From NCBI GenBank assembly GCA_012512335.1, contig JAAZEK010000335.1, forward strand, positions 1 to 13,879: a DNA stretch of 13,879 bases, given 5' to 3'. The stretch is from Clostridiales bacterium (GTDB lineage Bacteria; Bacillota; Clostridia; Caldicoprobacterales; DTU083). Every line of letters starts with the position of its first letter. The first letter of the stretch is position 1. The notes beneath the pieces are model-generated. The model was not told the DNA's origin. It made no database searches and saw only the letters and a list, made by a program, of their open reading frames with translations. A program made the translations under genes and the position numbers. This document shows, in pieces, positions 1 to 8,589 of the stretch.

Positions 1-530
1 CACTAGAACAATTAAAAAGAATGAAGGAACAGGGTTCAGACCTGTACCCGATTTTTTCATACAATGTAGCGTCAACAGATACTCGATTTACAACTGCTAA
101 GGACTTTCGAGATAAGGTAGAAGAAATTACTGGAAAAGATATAGTTGATACTATAGTAGATGCAGAGCCTTTCGGACCAGTCAAACAAATGGATCTGATG
201 GTTATTGTGCCTTGTACTGGGAACACATTAGCAAAGCTAGCTAACGCCATTACGGACACACCTGTGTTAATGGCTGCAAAAGCTCATTTGCGAAACCAGA
301 GACCATTATTATTGGGCATAGCAACTAATGATGGTTTAGGAAACAATGCGAAAAACATTGGAGTAATTATTAATACGAAAAATATATTTATGGTACCTTT
401 TTGGCAAGATGATCCTATGAAGAAGCCAAATTCTCTGGTCGCAGATTTGGATCGATTATTAGATGCTTCGTTGATGGCCTTGAAAAAAGAACAAATCCAG
501 CCTGTAATAATTGAAAGAAATCGTCTATAA
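1..530 (+). CDS. spoVFB: Dipicolinate synthase subunit B, 3' part (5' end outside window)
   Basis: This is the flavoprotein-like B subunit of dipicolinate synthase. With SpoVFA (DpaA) it makes dipicolinic acid from a lysine-pathway intermediate in the mother cell for loading into the spore core. About 175 residues are visible, and the reading frame (codons from position 3) is open to the window edge. An ATG at 21 is internal: the B. subtilis protein is about 200 residues, so roughly 25 residues are missing upstream. Recognisable family stretches are TRFTTAKDF, VPCTGNTLAKLANAITDTP, MAAKAHLRNQRPLLLGIATNDGLG and, near the end, PFWQDDPMKKPNS. The gene ends with TAA 44 nt before the aspartate kinase, as in the B. 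subtilis spoVF-dap cluster, although asd would lie between them there. Identification is by family sequence memory and context, and I consider it secure. Confidence 0.95.
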   Translation, partial: LEQLKRMKEQGSDLYPIFSYNVASTDTRFTTAKDFRDKVEEITGKDIVDTIVDAEPFGPVKQMDLMVIVPCTGNTLAKLANAITDTPVLMAAKAHLRNQRPLLLGIATNDGLGNNAKNIGVIINTKNIFMVPFWQDDPMKKPNSLVADLDRLLDASLMALKKEQIQPVIIERNRL

Positions 531-573
531 TAGGATTATGCAAATGAAGTCCAGGCAGATATGGGAGGTGCCT

Positions 574-1794
574 ATGAGAATCATCATACAAAAATTTGGC
601 GGTACTTCGGTGGCTAAGCCAGAAAACAGGGAAATGTCAGCACAAAAAATAATAGCTTCCCAAAAAAGTGGATTTAAACCAGTGGTCGTGGTATCTGCTA
701 TGGGAAGAAAAGGCGAGCCCTATGCTACTGATACTCTGATTGAATTTCTTCAGAATGTATATGGGGACGCCCATCCAAGGGAAATGGATATTGCCATGTC
801 GGTAGGTGAGGTAATCTCCTCTGTAATTATTGCAAATACTTTAAGGAGTAAGGGGTATGATGCAATAGCGGTAACCGGCCAGCAAGCTGGTATTATAACC
901 AACACCACCCATGGAAATGCAGAAGTCCTAGAGGTTAAGCCTGCTTATATTTTAAAAGCATTAGAAAATGGGAAAATACCTGTTGTAGCTGGGTTTCAAG
1001 GTTCAAGCAAAACTGGTGAAATCACAACTTTGGGTCGAGGAGGAAGCGATACTACAGCGGCCATATTAGGTGAAGCTCTAAATGCTGAATCTATAGAAAT
1101 TTATACCGATGTAGATGGAATTATGACAGCCGATCCTCATATTGTATCCAATGCTTCCATGATTAGGCATATATCCTACTCAGAAATCTTCCAGATTGCA
1201 GATCATGGCGCAAAAATAATTCATCCTAGGGCGGTAGAGATTGCCATGCGAGCCGGAATTCCCGTGGTGATAAGAAATACCATGACTGATTCGCCTGGTA
1301 CTATAATTTCAACCCCTGCTGTAAAAAGGCAAGCTGAACAAAGCTATAAGCCTGAACGAATTATAACCAGTATAACCCATGTAACTGGAAGAACACAGAT
1401 AAGTATAGATACTAAAAGAGGAATCGAAGAGCAAAATGATATTCTTATGCGTTTGGCTGATAATAGTATTAGTATAGATATAATAAACATTTTTCCTGAA
1501 AGCATGGTATTCACCATAGAAGGAAAGGCTACAGACAAAGCATTACAGGTTTTAGATGCAATTGCTAAGCCAAGTCGAGTAATTAAAAACTGTAGCAAAA
1601 TTTCTGCAGTAGGGGAACGGATGCGAGGTGTGCCTGGTGTTATGTCTAAAATAATCCACGCAATGAGGAGCAAGCAAATCGAAGTCTTGCAAACATCCGA
1701 CTCCCATGCTACCATTTCATGTCTAGTAAAAGCAGAAGATACTATACCTGCAGTGTTGGCCTTGCATGAAGAATTCAAGTTATACCAAACATAA
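574..1794 (+). CDS. dapG: Aspartate kinase, DapG-type (406 aa)
   Basis: The enzyme phosphorylates aspartate, the first step towards diaminopimelate, lysine and dipicolinate. The N-terminal kinase domain carries KFGGTSVA (residues 7-14), the glycine-rich TTLGRGGSDTTAA and YTDVDGIMTADP. Two ACT regulatory domains fill about residues 270-406, the second around GVPGVMSKIIHAM and SHATIS. The frame is open from a TTG at 511, but ATG 574 is preferred: it has the Shine-Dalgarno sequence GGAGGTG at 564-570 and gives the standard N-terminus MRIIIQKFGGTS. The length matches B. subtilis DapG (404 aa), the diaminopimelate-sensitive isozyme linked to cell wall and spore synthesis. That is its likely regulation, inferred from the family. 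The gene follows spoVFB and is closed by a terminator, so asd and dapA must lie elsewhere if present. Confidence 0.95.
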   Translation: MRIIIQKFGGTSVAKPENREMSAQKIIASQKSGFKPVVVVSAMGRKGEPYATDTLIEFLQNVYGDAHPREMDIAMSVGEVISSVIIANTLRSKGYDAIAVTGQQAGIITNTTHGNAEVLEVKPAYILKALENGKIPVVAGFQGSSKTGEITTLGRGGSDTTAAILGEALNAESIEIYTDVDGIMTADPHIVSNASMIRHISYSEIFQIADHGAKIIHPRAVEIAMRAGIPVVIRNTMTDSPGTIISTPAVKRQAEQSYKPERIITSITHVTGRTQISIDTKRGIEEQNDILMRLADNSISIDIINIFPESMVFTIEGKATDKALQVLDAIAKPSRVIKNCSKISAVGERMRGVPGVMSKIIHAMRSKQIEVLQTSDSHATISCLVKAEDTIPAVLALHEEFKLYQT

Positions 1795-1807
1795 GATAAA
1801 TATTCAG

Positions 1808-1830
1808 TGAGCCGAAAGGCTCATTTTTTT
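1808..1830 (+). terminator. Intrinsic terminator after dapG
   Basis: A perfect 6-bp stem TGAGCC/GGCTCA (1808-1813 with 1818-1823) closes a GAAA tetraloop and is followed by seven T residues. It lies 13 nt after the dapG stop codon and separates the spoVFB-dapG unit from tepA. Confidence 0.93.
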
Positions 1831-1899
1831 GTTTTCATTAGGTAATACTAAGACGAGTGATTAGAAGGAAAGTATTATTAACGGAGGATACTAGACTAT

Positions 1900-2637
1900 A
1901 TGAACAACAAAAAAAAGATAAACAACACTGAGCCCACTGACCAGCCAAATCCAGATGAAAAGAAACAAGCTCCCTCCAATACTGCAGCCAATATTAAAGA
2001 AATGGGTGCAGCTAATATACCGGCCATGGCAATAGGAAGCAATATCCATTGTATGACTATTATCGGGCAAGTAGAAGGACATATGGTACTACCCCCTCAA
2101 AATAAGACTACAAAATATGAGCATGTTCTACCCCAATTGGCTGCCATTGAGCAAAGTAAAGATATCGAAGGTCTTTTACTAATATTAAACACTGTGGGCG
2201 GCGACGTAGAAGCAGGGCTAGCAATATCAGAAATGATTAGCACCATGTCTAAACCTTCGGTTTCCTTGGTACTTGGAGGAGGTCATAGTATAGGAGTACC
2301 TTTAGCTGTTTGTGCAAATTATTCCTTTATTGCAGCTACAGCTACCATGACCATTCATCCAATACGGATGACAGGTTTAGTGGTAGGTGGGCCTCAAACC
2401 TTCGAATATTTTGACAAGATGCAAAAGCGAATATCAAACTTTATTACAGATCATGCCTCTATTACTAAAAAACGATTTGATGAACTTCTTTACAATACAG
2501 GTGAATTGGCGAATGAGGTGGGTACTGTTTTAATTGGCTCAGATGCTGTAGACAATGGGTTGATTGATGAAGTAGGAGGGTTACATGATGCTCTATCCAA
2601 GCTTAGAGAATTTATTAAAGAGGAGAATGAAACTTGA
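1900..2637 (+). CDS. tepA: ClpP-like serine protease TepA/YmfB (245 aa)
   Basis: TepA is a member of the ClpP/crotonase-fold serine proteases. It was first described as a translocation-enhancing protein, and in Bacillus it has been linked to turnover of small acid-soluble spore proteins at germination. The first ~45 residues are polar and low-complexity (KKK, PTDQPNPDEKK) and probably disordered. The protease core follows with LLLILNTVGGDVEAGLAI, then GGGHSIG, whose S130 is the likely nucleophile, and TIHP, whose H153 is the likely general base. Length equals the family norm. The start ATG has the Shine-Dalgarno sequence GGAGG at 1883-1887, spaced slightly far (12 nt). The stop overlaps the start of ylzJ by 4 nt, so the two are translationally coupled. 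I found no convincing promoter between the dapG terminator and this gene. Confidence 0.92.
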   Translation: MNNKKKINNTEPTDQPNPDEKKQAPSNTAANIKEMGAANIPAMAIGSNIHCMTIIGQVEGHMVLPPQNKTTKYEHVLPQLAAIEQSKDIEGLLLILNTVGGDVEAGLAISEMISTMSKPSVSLVLGGGHSIGVPLAVCANYSFIAATATMTIHPIRMTGLVVGGPQTFEYFDKMQKRISNFITDHASITKKRFDELLYNTGELANEVGTVLIGSDAVDNGLIDEVGGLHDALSKLREFIKEENET

Positions 2638-2861
2638 TATTACACACTATTGTTGATCAAAATCTTATATGGGATCAGCAGGATGAGGGTACAGTAGAGA
2701 CAATGGAGCTTGTATGGCATAGTGTTCCCGTGGAAGTTACCAAGAAAGATGATAAAATCCTTGTAATAAATAGAATAATAACTACTGATTTACTACATTA
2801 TCTTAATCCAAAGCTCCAACCTGGAATGGAGATTACTTATACATTGAAGTCTTGGGAATAA
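2634..2861 (+). CDS. ylzJ: YlzJ-like small protein (75 aa), TTG start
   Basis: This is a short acidic protein of the YlzJ family, found almost only in spore-forming Firmicutes directly between tepA and ftsK/spoIIIE. Its biochemical role is unknown. Characteristic stretches are the N-terminal ILHTIVD, MELVWHSVPVEV and the end LNPKLQPGMEITYTLKS. The start is TTG at 2634, sharing TTGA with the tepA stop codon, with a Shine-Dalgarno sequence GAGGAG at 2620-2625 and 8-nt spacing. No in-frame ATG near the N-terminus offers an alternative. Position and conserved sequence agree, so the family call is firm, but no function should be inferred beyond a likely link to TepA and sporulation. Confidence 0.88.
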   Translation: MILHTIVDQNLIWDQQDEGTVETMELVWHSVPVEVTKKDDKILVINRIITTDLLHYLNPKLQPGMEITYTLKSWE

Positions 2862-2908
2862 AGCCTGAGACTTTTTTCTATGTACTCATAGAATCTAAGT
2901 GAAAGAAG

Positions 2909-2917
2909 TGTTATAAT
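2909..2917 (+). promoter_or_regulatory. Extended -10 sigma-A promoter for ftsK operon
   Basis: The sequence TG-T-TATAAT (TG at 2909-2910, perfect -10 hexamer at 2912-2917) is an extended -10 element. No good -35 hexamer lies at the right distance upstream, which is typical of extended -10 promoters. It would give a leader of about 90 nt before ftsK and is the only strong promoter seen between ylzJ and ftsK. Confidence 0.6.
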
Positions 2918-3014
2918 AAATACATTGTTTCTTCAATCATATGTTCCACATTATGGTAGACCTAAGCAGGATATAGCTAATGGACTGTCGAATATGGATT
3001 ATTGAGGTGGTATT

Positions 3015-5339
3015 ATGAGAAAGAAAAAAAAGAATTTGACAGCTGCGAAAAACAGCGGAGTTCATGAAATCATAGGCCTACTGGTTGTTTCACTAGGCCT
3101 ATTTTTAGCCTTGTCTATTTATAGTCTAGGAAATTCCGCAGGGGTAGTTGGCCTATGGGTTTATCCAATAATAAAGGGACTTTTTGGTATTGTGTCATAT
3201 ATACTACCTATTTTCATTATAATCATTGGCATACTTATCATAATAGCTCGTCAAAAAACGATTAATGGATCTAAGCTGTTGTTATCCATCTTATCTATAT
3301 ATTTTTTCCTTTGTTTTATTCATCTACTTTATTTTAAGATGTTTGATACTCAAAGTTTTTCATCCTTTGTTGCTGACTCTTACTCTGGAGGCAAAGAGGA
3401 TTTATCATTAGGAACAGGGGCAGTATGTGCACCTACTGTCTATTTATTCTATTCTCTCTTTGGTCTACCAGGTGCCTTTATCTTTTTTAGTACTACCACC
3501 CTTGTCAGCCTGCTTTTATTAACTAATTTGTCTCTAAAACAAGTGGGAATTCGTATTTCCAACAGTCTAAGACTGGATCAAGCAGCTAAAGCTCTCACCG
3601 ATTCGAAGGAAAATCGAAGAAATAAAAGAGAGGCTAACAGACAAAAATCAGAATTACAAAAAAAGAAATTGCCTAATCTTTTGATTGACCCAGTACCTGA
3701 GCCAAGCTATAAAAAACATGAAGCTGAAGCTGCAGCTACTCTTCACAGTGACTCAGGGTTGGCTATAAACGAGCCTGAAATTAAGATTATAGATTTTCAA
3801 GCTAAAGATCAAGCATCTATAAACAATGAAAAAGAACAGGATCAGAATATATCTTTAAAAAAGGATGAGATACCTATACCAGAGCTAGAAATCCATCAGG
3901 AATCTCTACCTTATATGATACCTCCAATTTCCCTCTTAAAGGAACCTGTACATAAAAAGAGCAGCGTAGCTGCTGAGAAGACTGTCAAAAATAATGCAAA
4001 GATTTTGGAAGAAACTTTACTGAGCTTCGGCGTATCGGCTAGGGTGCTACAGGTAAGCCGTGGACCAGTAATTACACGTTATGAGCTACAACCTGCACCT
4101 GGTGTAAAAGTCAGTCGAATTGTGAGCCTTGCTGATGATATTGCATTAAACCTAGCCGCTCCTGGGGTGCGCATAGAAGCACCTATTCCAGGAAAGGCAG
4201 CCGTCGGTATTGAAGTGCCAAACAAGGACATTGCACCAGTTGTACTAAGGGAAGTTTTGGAATCCGAAAGCTTTTTAAGTCATTCCTCCAAGATAGGATT
4301 TGCCTTGGGCAAGGATATTGCTGGGAACAATGTTATTGCTGATATTGCTAAAATGCCCCATATGCTTATAGCAGGTGCTACTGGTTCAGGTAAAAGCGTA
4401 TGCATTAACTCACTTATTATCAGTATATTATTCAAAGCTACTCCTGACGAGGTTCGTCTTATAATGATTGACCCTAAGGTAGTAGAATTAAGCTCCTACA
4501 ATGGAATTCCTCACCTGATGATTCCAGTTGTTACCGACCCACGTAAAGCTGCAGGTGCCTTAAACTGGGCTGTGCAAGAAATGGTAAACCGTTATAAATC
4601 ATTTGCTGATAAAGGCGTGAGAGATCTCGAGCGATATAATGAACAGTTAGAAGAAGATGAAAAAGCTCTTCCACAGATAGTTGTCATAATCGATGAGTTA
4701 TCTGATCTTATGATGGTCGCTCCAGGGGAAGTAGAAGATGCCATTTGCCGTCTGGCACAGATGGCGCGAGCAGCTGGCATTCATTTGGTTATAGCCACCC
4801 AGCGTCCTTCAGTTGATGTTATAACTGGTGTCATAAAAGCAAATATTCCTTCTAGAATTGCCTTTGCTGTTTCCTCTCAAACCGATTCCCGTACAATATT
4901 AGATATGGGCGGCGCAGAGAAATTATTAGGTAGAGGCGACATGTTATTTCATCCTGCTGGTTCTAATAAACCTAAAAGGGTTCAGGGAGCATTTATAACA
5001 GAAAAGGAAGTTGAGGCCATCGTTTCATGTATTAAGAATCAGAATGAAGGTCCTCAGTATAATATGGAAGTGTTAGAAGAAACATCTACTGAGCAGAGTG
5101 GTGATGATAATGGTTTTAATGATGAATTGTTACCAGATGCCATTGAAGTAGTAGTAGATGCAGGACAAGCTTCCATATCCATGATTCAGCGACGACTCCG
5201 AGTAGGGTATGCCCGGGCTGCCCGTTTAGTGGATGAAATGGAGGTTAGGGGGCTGGTAAGCGGTTTCGATGGAAGCAAGCCTCGTAATGTGCTGATTACA
5301 AAGGAAGAATTTGAAGAAGAATACAGAAATTTGGAATAG
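3015..5339 (+). CDS. ftsK: DNA translocase FtsK/SpoIIIE (774 aa)
   Basis: This is a membrane-anchored ATPase that pumps chromosomal DNA through the division septum; in spore formers the SpoIIIE version moves the chromosome into the forespore. The first ~185 residues contain about four hydrophobic membrane segments. A charged linker (to about residue 310) leads to the motor. Walker A is GATGSGKS (454-461), Walker B is VVIIDE with D560-E561, and IATQRPSVDVITG follows. The C-terminal gamma winged-helix domain, about 705-770 (LPDAIEVV through SMIQRRLRVGYARAARLVDEM), is the part that reads the KOPS/SRS guide sequences. Length is close to the 787 residues of B. subtilis SpoIIIE. ATG 3015 has the Shine-Dalgarno sequence GAGGTGG at 3004-3010. 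Sequence alone cannot separate FtsK from SpoIIIE; the ylzJ-adjacent position matches spoIIIE of B. subtilis. Confidence 0.96.
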   Translation: MRKKKKNLTAAKNSGVHEIIGLLVVSLGLFLALSIYSLGNSAGVVGLWVYPIIKGLFGIVSYILPIFIIIIGILIIIARQKTINGSKLLLSILSIYFFLCFIHLLYFKMFDTQSFSSFVADSYSGGKEDLSLGTGAVCAPTVYLFYSLFGLPGAFIFFSTTTLVSLLLLTNLSLKQVGIRISNSLRLDQAAKALTDSKENRRNKREANRQKSELQKKKLPNLLIDPVPEPSYKKHEAEAAATLHSDSGLAINEPEIKIIDFQAKDQASINNEKEQDQNISLKKDEIPIPELEIHQESLPYMIPPISLLKEPVHKKSSVAAEKTVKNNAKILEETLLSFGVSARVLQVSRGPVITRYELQPAPGVKVSRIVSLADDIALNLAAPGVRIEAPIPGKAAVGIEVPNKDIAPVVLREVLESESFLSHSSKIGFALGKDIAGNNVIADIAKMPHMLIAGATGSGKSVCINSLIISILFKATPDEVRLIMIDPKVVELSSYNGIPHLMIPVVTDPRKAAGALNWAVQEMVNRYKSFADKGVRDLERYNEQLEEDEKALPQIVVIIDELSDLMMVAPGEVEDAICRLAQMARAAGIHLVIATQRPSVDVITGVIKANIPSRIAFAVSSQTDSRTILDMGGAEKLLGRGDMLFHPAGSNKPKRVQGAFITEKEVEAIVSCIKNQNEGPQYNMEVLEETSTEQSGDDNGFNDELLPDAIEVVVDAGQASISMIQRRLRVGYARAARLVDEMEVRGLVSGFDGSKPRNVLITKEEFEEEYRNLE

Positions 5340-5367
5340 ATAAGCATTGAAAGGGGTCACTCAACAA

Positions 5368-6702
5368 TTGAGTAATATGCAAAATAAAATAGGGATGGTT
5401 TCTCTAGGCTGTGCCAAGAATCAAGTGGATGCGGAAGTAATGTTGGGCTTGCTAAGCCAGCAGGGTTACGAGCTAGTTAACCAATCCGAAAAAGCCGATA
5501 TCATTATAATTAACACCTGCGGTTTTATTGGACCTGCAAAAGAAGAGTCTATACAGGCCATTTTAGAGCAAACTAAATATAAACAGCAGGGTAGCTGCAA
5601 AACCCTTATTGTAACAGGATGTTTGGGGCAGAGATATAGTGAGGAACTTATGGAAGAAATCCCTGAGGTTGATGCTGTAGTAGGTACAGGCAATTATTCA
5701 AGAATAGTAGATATTTTAAACGAGGTAAATGAAGGAAATCATAACTCCTATTTAGATAACCTCTCTTCACCTGAGGAAGATGGATTGCCTAGAATGCTTA
5801 GTACAAATGGTATAACTGCCTACTTGAAGATAGCAGAGGGCTGTGACAATTTTTGCAGCTATTGCATCATACCAAAATTACGAGGAAGATTTAGGAGTAG
5901 GTCAATTTCTTCTTTGATTAAAGAAGCAGAAACCTTGGTCCAGAATGGAACCCGTGAGCTTGTGATCATTGCTCAGGATGTTTCTCGTTATGGTCAGGAC
6001 AGCAATGGAAAATTTAACCTGGTAAGTCTTCTAAAAGAACTGGTTGCTTTACCTGATTTGAAAAGAATTCGCTTAATGTATTGTTATCCCGATCGTATTA
6101 CAGACGAACTGATAGATTTTATTGCTAAAGAGGATAAGATATGTAAGTATCTGGATATACCTATACAACATATAAACCAGCAGATTTTATCTAAAATGAA
6201 TCGGATTTCAGATACTGAGCAGATTCGAGCCTTGCTCATCAGCTTAAAAGAAAAAGTGCCGGGTATTGTTTTACGAACCTCGCTGATAGTAGGTTTTCCT
6301 GGAGAGGGAGAAAAAGAATTCCAAGAGTTGTTGGATTTTGTAGCAGAAGGCTTTTTTCAGCATCTCGGTGTGTTCCCATACTCTAGGGAGGATGGGACAC
6401 CTGCAGCAACATATTCCAACCAAGTAGATGACTCAGTCAAACATGAAAGACGAAATAGATTAATGTCAGTTCAAAGTAAGATCTCTAAACGTCTTAAAAG
6501 AGCTAGACAAGGACAAAAGTTCGAAGTTCTAATTGAAGGTATGGAATCAGAAGGAGTTTACTATGGCCGTTCATTTGGGGAAGCTCCTGAGGTAGATGGT
6601 TTGGTTTATGTTAATAGCCAATCACCACTTAAAATAGGAGATTTTGTAGTGGTAAAAATTATCAGAGTATTTGATTATGATCTATTGGGGGAAGTTCTGT
6701 GA
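5368..6702 (+). CDS. rimO: Ribosomal protein S12 methylthiotransferase RimO (444 aa)
   Basis: RimO is a radical-SAM enzyme with two iron-sulphur clusters that adds a methylthio group to the conserved aspartate of ribosomal protein S12. The N-terminal UPF0004 domain has its three cluster cysteines in SLGCAKN (C15), INTCGF (C51) and VTGCLGQ (C85). The radical-SAM motif C-x3-C-x2-C is C159/C163/C166, followed by IIPKLRGRFRSR. Those features, with a C-terminal TRAM domain (about 378-444), favour RimO over its relative MiaB. Start choice: the frame is open from TTG 5347, but AAAGGGG at 5350-5356 lies correctly for TTG 5368. ATG 5377 would be 20 nt from that site. The stop overlaps the pgsA start by 4 nt. 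Confidence 0.94.
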   Translation: MSNMQNKIGMVSLGCAKNQVDAEVMLGLLSQQGYELVNQSEKADIIIINTCGFIGPAKEESIQAILEQTKYKQQGSCKTLIVTGCLGQRYSEELMEEIPEVDAVVGTGNYSRIVDILNEVNEGNHNSYLDNLSSPEEDGLPRMLSTNGITAYLKIAEGCDNFCSYCIIPKLRGRFRSRSISSLIKEAETLVQNGTRELVIIAQDVSRYGQDSNGKFNLVSLLKELVALPDLKRIRLMYCYPDRITDELIDFIAKEDKICKYLDIPIQHINQQILSKMNRISDTEQIRALLISLKEKVPGIVLRTSLIVGFPGEGEKEFQELLDFVAEGFFQHLGVFPYSREDGTPAATYSNQVDDSVKHERRNRLMSVQSKISKRLKRARQGQKFEVLIEGMESEGVYYGRSFGEAPEVDGLVYVNSQSPLKIGDFVVVKIIRVFDYDLLGEVL

Positions 6703-7253
6703 ATTTAGCTAATAAGATTACTATTGTACGTGTTTTACTTATTCCTATATTTGTTGCATTACTTAAGATACCGTTTCCAAATCACATCTATCTGGCTGCT
6801 CTGCTATTTGCACTGGCAGCCTCCACGGACAGTCTGGATGGTTATATTGCTAGAAAAAGAAATGAAATAACCAATTTCGGCAAATTCATGGATCCTCTGG
6901 CTGACAAGCTATTGGTTGCCTCCGCCTTAATTGTCTTAGTAGAGATGGGTAAGGCTTCTTCTATAGCGGTCATTATTATAATTAGTCGTGAATTTGTTAT
7001 TACGGGTTTTAGAATTCTTGCGGTAACAGAGGGAAAGGTAATTGCAGCTAGTTGGTGGGGAAAATTAAAAACTGTTACACAAATTATAGCTATAATGGCT
7101 TTATTATTAGATAATTTCCCTTTTATTTATATAGGAATTCCCTTTGATCAGATAGCATTGTATGTTTCTGTCCTCATAACCATTATTTCAGGGGTGGATT
7201 ATATTTACAAAAACAGGGAAGTGTTCAATTTGGAAAATGGAAAACTGAAGTGA
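6699..7253 (+). CDS. pgsA: CDP-diacylglycerol-glycerol-3-phosphate phosphatidyltransferase PgsA (184 aa)
   Basis: PgsA is an integral membrane enzyme that makes phosphatidylglycerol phosphate from CDP-diacylglycerol and glycerol 3-phosphate, the committed step to the anionic phospholipids. The CDP-alcohol phosphatidyltransferase signature is complete: D44, D47-G48, A51-R52, G61, D65 and D69 in TDSLDGYIAR...FGKFMDPLADK, coordinating the catalytic metals. About five to six hydrophobic helices span the remainder. The start is GTG 6699, overlapping the rimO stop (GTGA), with a G-rich Shine-Dalgarno sequence GGGGGA near 6686-6691. The overlap implies translational coupling in the ftsK-rimO-pgsA-cinA run. 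Length fits the family (about 180-195 aa). Confidence 0.95.
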   Translation: MNLANKITIVRVLLIPIFVALLKIPFPNHIYLAALLFALAASTDSLDGYIARKRNEITNFGKFMDPLADKLLVASALIVLVEMGKASSIAVIIIISREFVITGFRILAVTEGKVIAASWWGKLKTVTQIIAIMALLLDNFPFIYIGIPFDQIALYVSVLITIISGVDYIYKNREVFNLENGKLK

Positions 7254-7275
7254 ACAGAGAAGAAAGGTGGCGTTT

Positions 7276-8502
7276 ATGAACGCAGAAATTATAGGAATAG
7301 GTACCGAATTACTCCTAGGTCAAATTGCTAACACTGATGCGCAATTTTTATCACAGCAATTGTCCGCACTTGGTATTGACATATACTGGCATACAGTAGT
7401 AGGGGATAATCACAATCGAATTATTGAAGCTTTGAAAACTGCATCAGGTCGATCTAATATAATTATTACTACTGGTGGCTTAGGGCCAACCATGGATGAT
7501 TTAAGCAAGGAAACCCTGGCAGAGTTTTTAGGAATTAAGCTTAAGATCCATGAGCCTAGCCTAAAGCGAATTCAGGATTATTTTAGTTCTATAGGCAGAG
7601 AGATGACGGAAAGTAATGAAAAACAGGCTTTGTTTCCTGAGGAAGCAATTATTTTGAAAAATGATAATGGTACCGCCCCAGGAGCAATTATAGAGAAAAA
7701 CAGTAAAATATATATTGTGCTTCCAGGCCCACCTTCCGAATTACAGCCTATGTTTATCAATGAAGTGAAACCATACCTGGCAGGAAAAACCGGAGATGAA
7801 ATATACTCCCGAGTGTTACGCATATTTGGCGTGGGAGAATCTTCTGTGGAAGATAAAATAAAGGATTTGCTGCAAAAGCAGGGTAACCCTACCATAGCAC
7901 CTCTTGCTGGTGGTGGCCAGGTAACTTTACGTATTACTGCAAAAGCGGCTTCCCAAATAGAAGCTGATCAATTAATTATACCTATACAGAAAGAAATTGA
8001 AAGTAGATTAGGGAATTCTGTTTATGGCTATGATGGGGATTCAATGGAGACAGTTGTACTTAATTTACTTAAGCAAAAAGGTCTTAGCATAGCCATAGCT
8101 GAATCATGTACGGGGGGACTTGCCACTAACATGATTACAAATATACCAGGCTCTTCCGAGGTGCTGCTAGAAAGCTGTGTAACTTACAGTAATGAGTCTA
8201 AAATTAAACGCTTAGGTGTTTCGGAAGATACTTTAATAAACTATGGTGCTGTTAGCTCCCAAACTGCATATGAGATGGCAGAAGGTATTAGAAAAACATC
8301 AGGTGCAGATATTGGAGTAGCTATTACAGGAATAGCTGGACCAGGCGGGGGAACAGACCAAAAACCAGTTGGTTTGGTTTATTTGTCTATTTCAAATTCT
8401 AAAGGTACAGAAACCAAACAACTTCGTCTGGGAGGTAATAGAATACGTATAAAGGCTGCTGCCGCTTTGCATCTCTTAAACTGGTTACGTTTGTCACTTT
8501 AG
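7276..8502 (+). CDS. cinA: CinA-family protein, MoCF-like plus NMN deamidase domains (408 aa)
   Basis: This is a two-domain CinA protein. The N-terminal COG1058 domain (about 1-250; MNAEIIGIGTELLLGQ, and GGLGPTMDD at 67-75) belongs to the molybdopterin-binding-like family and is associated with ADP-ribose or related nucleotide pyrophosphatase activity. The C-terminal domain (about 255-405; AESCTGGL at 275-282, GIAGPGGGT) is nicotinamide mononucleotide deamidase, which recycles NMN to nicotinate mononucleotide. The frame opens at GTG 7267, but ATG 7276 is preferred: the Shine-Dalgarno sequence AAGGTGG (7264-7270) precedes it, and it gives the family N-terminus. As in B. subtilis it lies directly before recA. 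No terminator is evident after it, so read-through into recA is possible. Confidence 0.93.
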   Translation: MNAEIIGIGTELLLGQIANTDAQFLSQQLSALGIDIYWHTVVGDNHNRIIEALKTASGRSNIIITTGGLGPTMDDLSKETLAEFLGIKLKIHEPSLKRIQDYFSSIGREMTESNEKQALFPEEAIILKNDNGTAPGAIIEKNSKIYIVLPGPPSELQPMFINEVKPYLAGKTGDEIYSRVLRIFGVGESSVEDKIKDLLQKQGNPTIAPLAGGGQVTLRITAKAASQIEADQLIIPIQKEIESRLGNSVYGYDGDSMETVVLNLLKQKGLSIAIAESCTGGLATNMITNIPGSSEVLLESCVTYSNESKIKRLGVSEDTLINYGAVSSQTAYEMAEGIRKTSGADIGVAITGIAGPGGGTDQKPVGLVYLSISNSKGTETKQLRLGGNRIRIKAAAALHLLNWLRLSL

Positions 8503-8552
8503 TAGCAGCAAAGTAACTAAAATAAAATATTTCGATAATTTTGAAATTTTGG

Positions 8553-8582
8553 TTGACTATTTGAGACAAGCTGGGTTATAAT
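8553..8582 (+). promoter_or_regulatory. Sigma-A promoter of recA
   Basis: The -35 hexamer TTGACT (8553-8558) and a perfect -10 hexamer TATAAT (8577-8582) are separated by 18 nt. Transcription would start near 8589, about 43 nt before the recA ATG, and the LexA box follows directly. Confidence 0.85.
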
Positions 8583-8589
8583 GGGGATA

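Noticed and set aside
1344..1778. A 144-codon minus-strand frame opposite dapG.
   Set aside because: It lies wholly inside a confidently identified gene, has Ser/Ile-rich antisense composition and no ribosome-binding site. The same applies to minus-strand frames inside rimO, cinA, recA, ftsK and rny.
2878..2891. Inverted repeat CTATG-TACT-CATAG after ylzJ.
   Set aside because: The stem is only 5 A/T-rich base pairs and no T-tract follows on either strand, so it is not supported as a terminator.
8490..8516. ACTTT...AAAGT pairing at the end of cinA as a terminator.
   Set aside because: The arms are short and no T-run follows, so cinA-to-recA read-through cannot be excluded.
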